This document shows, in pieces, positions 38,703-40,505 of a stretch of 40,505 nucleotides of DNA. Both the position numbers and the translations under genes were made by a program. Source of the DNA: Opitutus sp. (GTDB taxonomy: Bacteria > Verrucomicrobiota > Verrucomicrobiia > Opitutales > Opitutaceae); NCBI GenBank assembly GCA_013821985.1, contig PNJQ01000031.1:1-40505 (forward strand). The letters run 5' to 3'. How positions within the stretch are numbered: position 1 is the stretch's first letter; each line of letters begins with the position of its first letter. The notes below the pieces were generated by a model. It saw only the letters and a program-made list of their open reading frames with translations, was not told the origin of the DNA and did no database searches.

Positions 38703-40505
38703 TTACTGGCAAGCTTCGCAGATTTCGCCGTTTTTCATGGCTTCGATGCTGCAGGCTTTTTTCTCGGCTTCGGTGAAGACGCGTTTGGCTTCGGTTGCGG
38801 CCGCGGCGGTGGCGACGTCTTTGGCGTCTCTCGTTGCGGTCTCTGACTTCGTTTCGCCGGCGGCGCCGCGGACGTCTTTCTTCACGTTGACCGTGGACTT
38901 CTCGATGCTCGAGGCGCCGAGGGTGCGGAGGTAATACGTCGTCTTCAGGCCGGCTTTCCAGGCGTGGCGATACATGTGGCTGAGCGTTTTCAGGTCCGGC
39001 GTCTTCAGCCAGAGGTTCACGCTTTGCGACTGGTCGATCCACTTCTGACGGCGGGCGGCGGCTTCGACGACCCACTTGAAGTCGATGTCGAAGGCGGTGC
39101 GGTATTTTTCCTTCAGGTCGGCGGGGACGGCTTCGATGTCGGCGAGGTCACCGTCGAAATATTTCAGCGCGTCGATCATCTCCTGGTTCCAGAGGCCGCG
39201 GGCCTTGAGGTCTTCGACGAGGAACGTGTTGATGACGACGAATTCGCCCGAGAGGTTCGATTTGACGTAGAGGTTCTTGTAGTAGGGCTCGATGCAGGGC
39301 GACGTGTTCGTGATGTTCGAGATCGTCGCGGTGGGGGCGATGGCGAGGCAGTTGGAGTTGCGCATGCCTTGCTTCGCGATCTTGGCGCGGAGCGGTTCCC
39401 AGTTCATGCGGCCGCCGCGCGGAACGTCCACCGGCACGCCGCGTTCCTGTTCGAGGAGGTCGAGGGTGTCCTGCGGGAGGAGGCCGCGGTCCCATTTCGA
39501 GCCTTTGTAGCTGGAGTAGGTGCCGCGTTCGGCGGCGAGGTCGGAGGAGGCTTCGTAGGCGTAGTAGGCGATGGCCTCCATGAATTCGTCGTTGAACTCG
39601 ACGGCGGCGTCGGAGGCGAACGCGACGCCCTTCAGGTAGAGCGCGTTGGCGAGGCCCATGATGCCGAGGCCGACGGGGCGGTGGCGCATGTTCGACGTCT
39701 TCGCGGCGACGGTCGGGTAGAAGTTGATGTCGATGACGTTGTCGAGGGCGCGGAGGGCGATGCGGATCGTGTCGCGCAGCTTGTCGTGATCGAGCGAGCC
39801 GTCGGGCTTGAGGTGCGAGTCGAGGATGACGGAGCCGAGATTGCAGACGGCGGTCTCGTCGTTCGAGGTGTTGAGCGTGATCTCCGTGCAGAGATTGGAC
39901 GAGTGGATGACGCCGGCGTGGTCCTGCGGGGAGCGGACGTTGCAGGGATCCTTGAAGGTGATCCACGGGTGGCCGGTCTCGAAGAGCATCGAGAGCATCT
40001 TTTTCCAGAGCTCGATGGCCTCGACCTTGTGGCCTTGGATTTTGCCTTCCTCGGCGAGCTTTTCGTAGTGGGCGTAGCGCTCCTCGAACTTGCGGCCGTA
40101 GAGTTCGTGGAGGTCGGGCGTCTCGTTGGAGCGGAAGAGCGTCCAGTGCGAGCGCGACTCCATGCGCTTCATGAACAGATCGGGAATCCAGTTCGCCGTG
40201 TTCATGTCGTGGGTGCGGCGGCGGTCGTCACCGGTGTTGCGACGGAGCTCGAGGAATTCGAAGATGTCGTTGTGCCACGACTCGAGGTAGGCGCAGCCGG
40301 AGCCCTTGCGCTTGCCGCCCTGGTTGACGGCGACGAGCTGGTCGTTGTGGAGCTTGAGGAAGGGAATGACGCCTTGGGATTCGCCGTTGGTGCCGGCGAT
40401 GTGCGCGCCGGTGCCGCGGACGGCGGTCCACGAGCCGCCGAGGCCGCCGGCCCACTTGGAGAGCTGGGCGTTTTCGGCAATGCCGCGATACATGATGCCC
40501 TCGAG
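38703..40505 (-). CDS. nrdA: Ribonucleoside-diphosphate reductase alpha subunit (class I), partial
   Basis: The C-terminal ~600 residues of the class I ribonucleotide reductase large subunit; the N-terminus lies beyond the right edge. It reduces ribonucleoside diphosphates to deoxy forms with a radical-carrying beta subunit. The active-site stretch [11 protein letters not shown] carries the radical cysteine and the Asn/Glu pair, [10 protein letters not shown] the second reducing cysteine, and [10 protein letters not shown] the Tyr-Tyr radical pathway. The C-terminal tail ends in GEICEACQ, the redox CxxC that shuttles electrons to the active site. An Ala/Glu/Lys-rich linker ([15 protein letters not shown] onward) precedes it. 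The beta-subunit gene is not in the window. Reading continues through LEGI at the edge. Confidence 0.96.
   Translation of the reverse strand, partial: LEGIMYRGIAENAQLSKWAGGLGGSWTAVRGTGAHIAGTNGESQGVIPFLKLHNDQLVAVNQGGKRKGSGCAYLESWHNDIFEFLELRRNTGDDRRRTHDMNTANWIPDLFMKRMESRSHWTLFRSNETPDLHELYGRKFEERYAHYEKLAEEGKIQGHKVEAIELWKKMLSMLFETGHPWITFKDPCNVRSPQDHAGVIHSSNLCTEITLNTSNDETAVCNLGSVILDSHLKPDGSLDHDKLRDTIRIALRALDNVIDINFYPTVAAKTSNMRHRPVGLGIMGLANALYLKGVAFASDAAVEFNDEFMEAIAYYAYEASSDLAAERGTYSSYKGSKWDRGLLPQDTLDLLEQERGVPVDVPRGGRMNWEPLRAKIAKQGMRNSNCLAIAPTATISNITNTSPCIEPYYKNLYVKSNLSGEFVVINTFLVEDLKARGLWNQEMIDALKYFDGDLADIEAVPADLKEKYRTAFDIDFKWVVEAAARRQKWIDQSQSVNLWLKTPDLKTLSHMYRHAWKAGLKTTYYLRTLGASSIEKSTVNVKKDVRGAAGETKSETATRDAKDVATAAAATEAKRVFTEAEKKACSIEAMKNGEICEACQ

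Noticed and set aside
1..40505. tRNA, rRNA, riboswitch or CRISPR
   Set aside because: I looked for cloverleaf sequences, conserved rRNA segments and regular repeat-spacer patterns by eye and saw none; a dedicated RNA search could still find small structured RNAs.

Overview
This is a high-GC chromosomal segment of a Gram-negative bacterium, with many secreted, lipoprotein and TonB-like envelope proteins. The mix of right-handed beta-helix proteins, a DUF3300 protein, an orphan FtsX-type permease, many Opitutus-like hypotheticals and REP-associated transposases suggests the Opitutaceae (Verrucomicrobiota). That assignment is inferred from the gene repertoire; there is no rRNA or tRNA in the window to confirm it.

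Region 1 (1-9.5 kb) holds a truncated SnoaL-like gene, a triple-BON-domain secreted protein, a cysteine-synthase-family PLP enzyme, a minus-strand pair in which engB overlaps a YkgJ-type cysteine-cluster gene, a DUF2442 gene and a DUF3300 secreted protein. Divergent from the last is a translationally coupled two-gene operon: a secreted coiled-coil protein with a CxxC pair, then a TPR-like secreted protein with an unfamiliar C-terminal domain. Region 2 (9.5-25.4 kb) is a mosaic of single genes: a periplasmic thioredoxin-like protein, a DUF1203 protein, two envelope hypotheticals, a beta-helix protein, an HD-domain phosphohydrolase, a lipoprotein, a POT-family peptide transporter, an LpxH-like phosphoesterase, a large orphan ABC permease, several unknowns, a YqaE/Pmp3 peptide, an LLM-class flavin oxidoreductase and a second YkgJ protein. 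A REPIN-like palindrome lies at 14.84-14.91 kb.

Region 3 (26-36.65 kb) is the unusual part. Eight minus-strand genes lie in a row: two paralogous small membrane proteins, a 983-residue beta-helix/propeller protein, a DinB-like protein, a RibD/DHFR-type reductase, a class I aminotransferase, a TonB-like protein and a weak ORF. From the second of these onward, every intergenic gap contains a whole, mini, truncated or solo REP-associated tyrosine transposase (RAYT) element, all in the same orientation and all ending in GGCCTGACCCC or a variant. One RAYT (35.6-36.6 kb) is intact with perfect 24-bp terminal inverted repeats. One (27.1-28.1 kb) has an in-frame stop. The others are relics. Several right ends are followed by short tandem repeats whose unit differs from copy to copy.

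Region 4 (36.7-40.5 kb) is a lower-GC, probable type II restriction-modification pair (endonuclease, then beta-class DNA methyltransferase). Two rho-independent terminators insulate it from the C-terminal three-quarters or so of class I ribonucleotide reductase alpha subunit, which runs off the right edge of the window.
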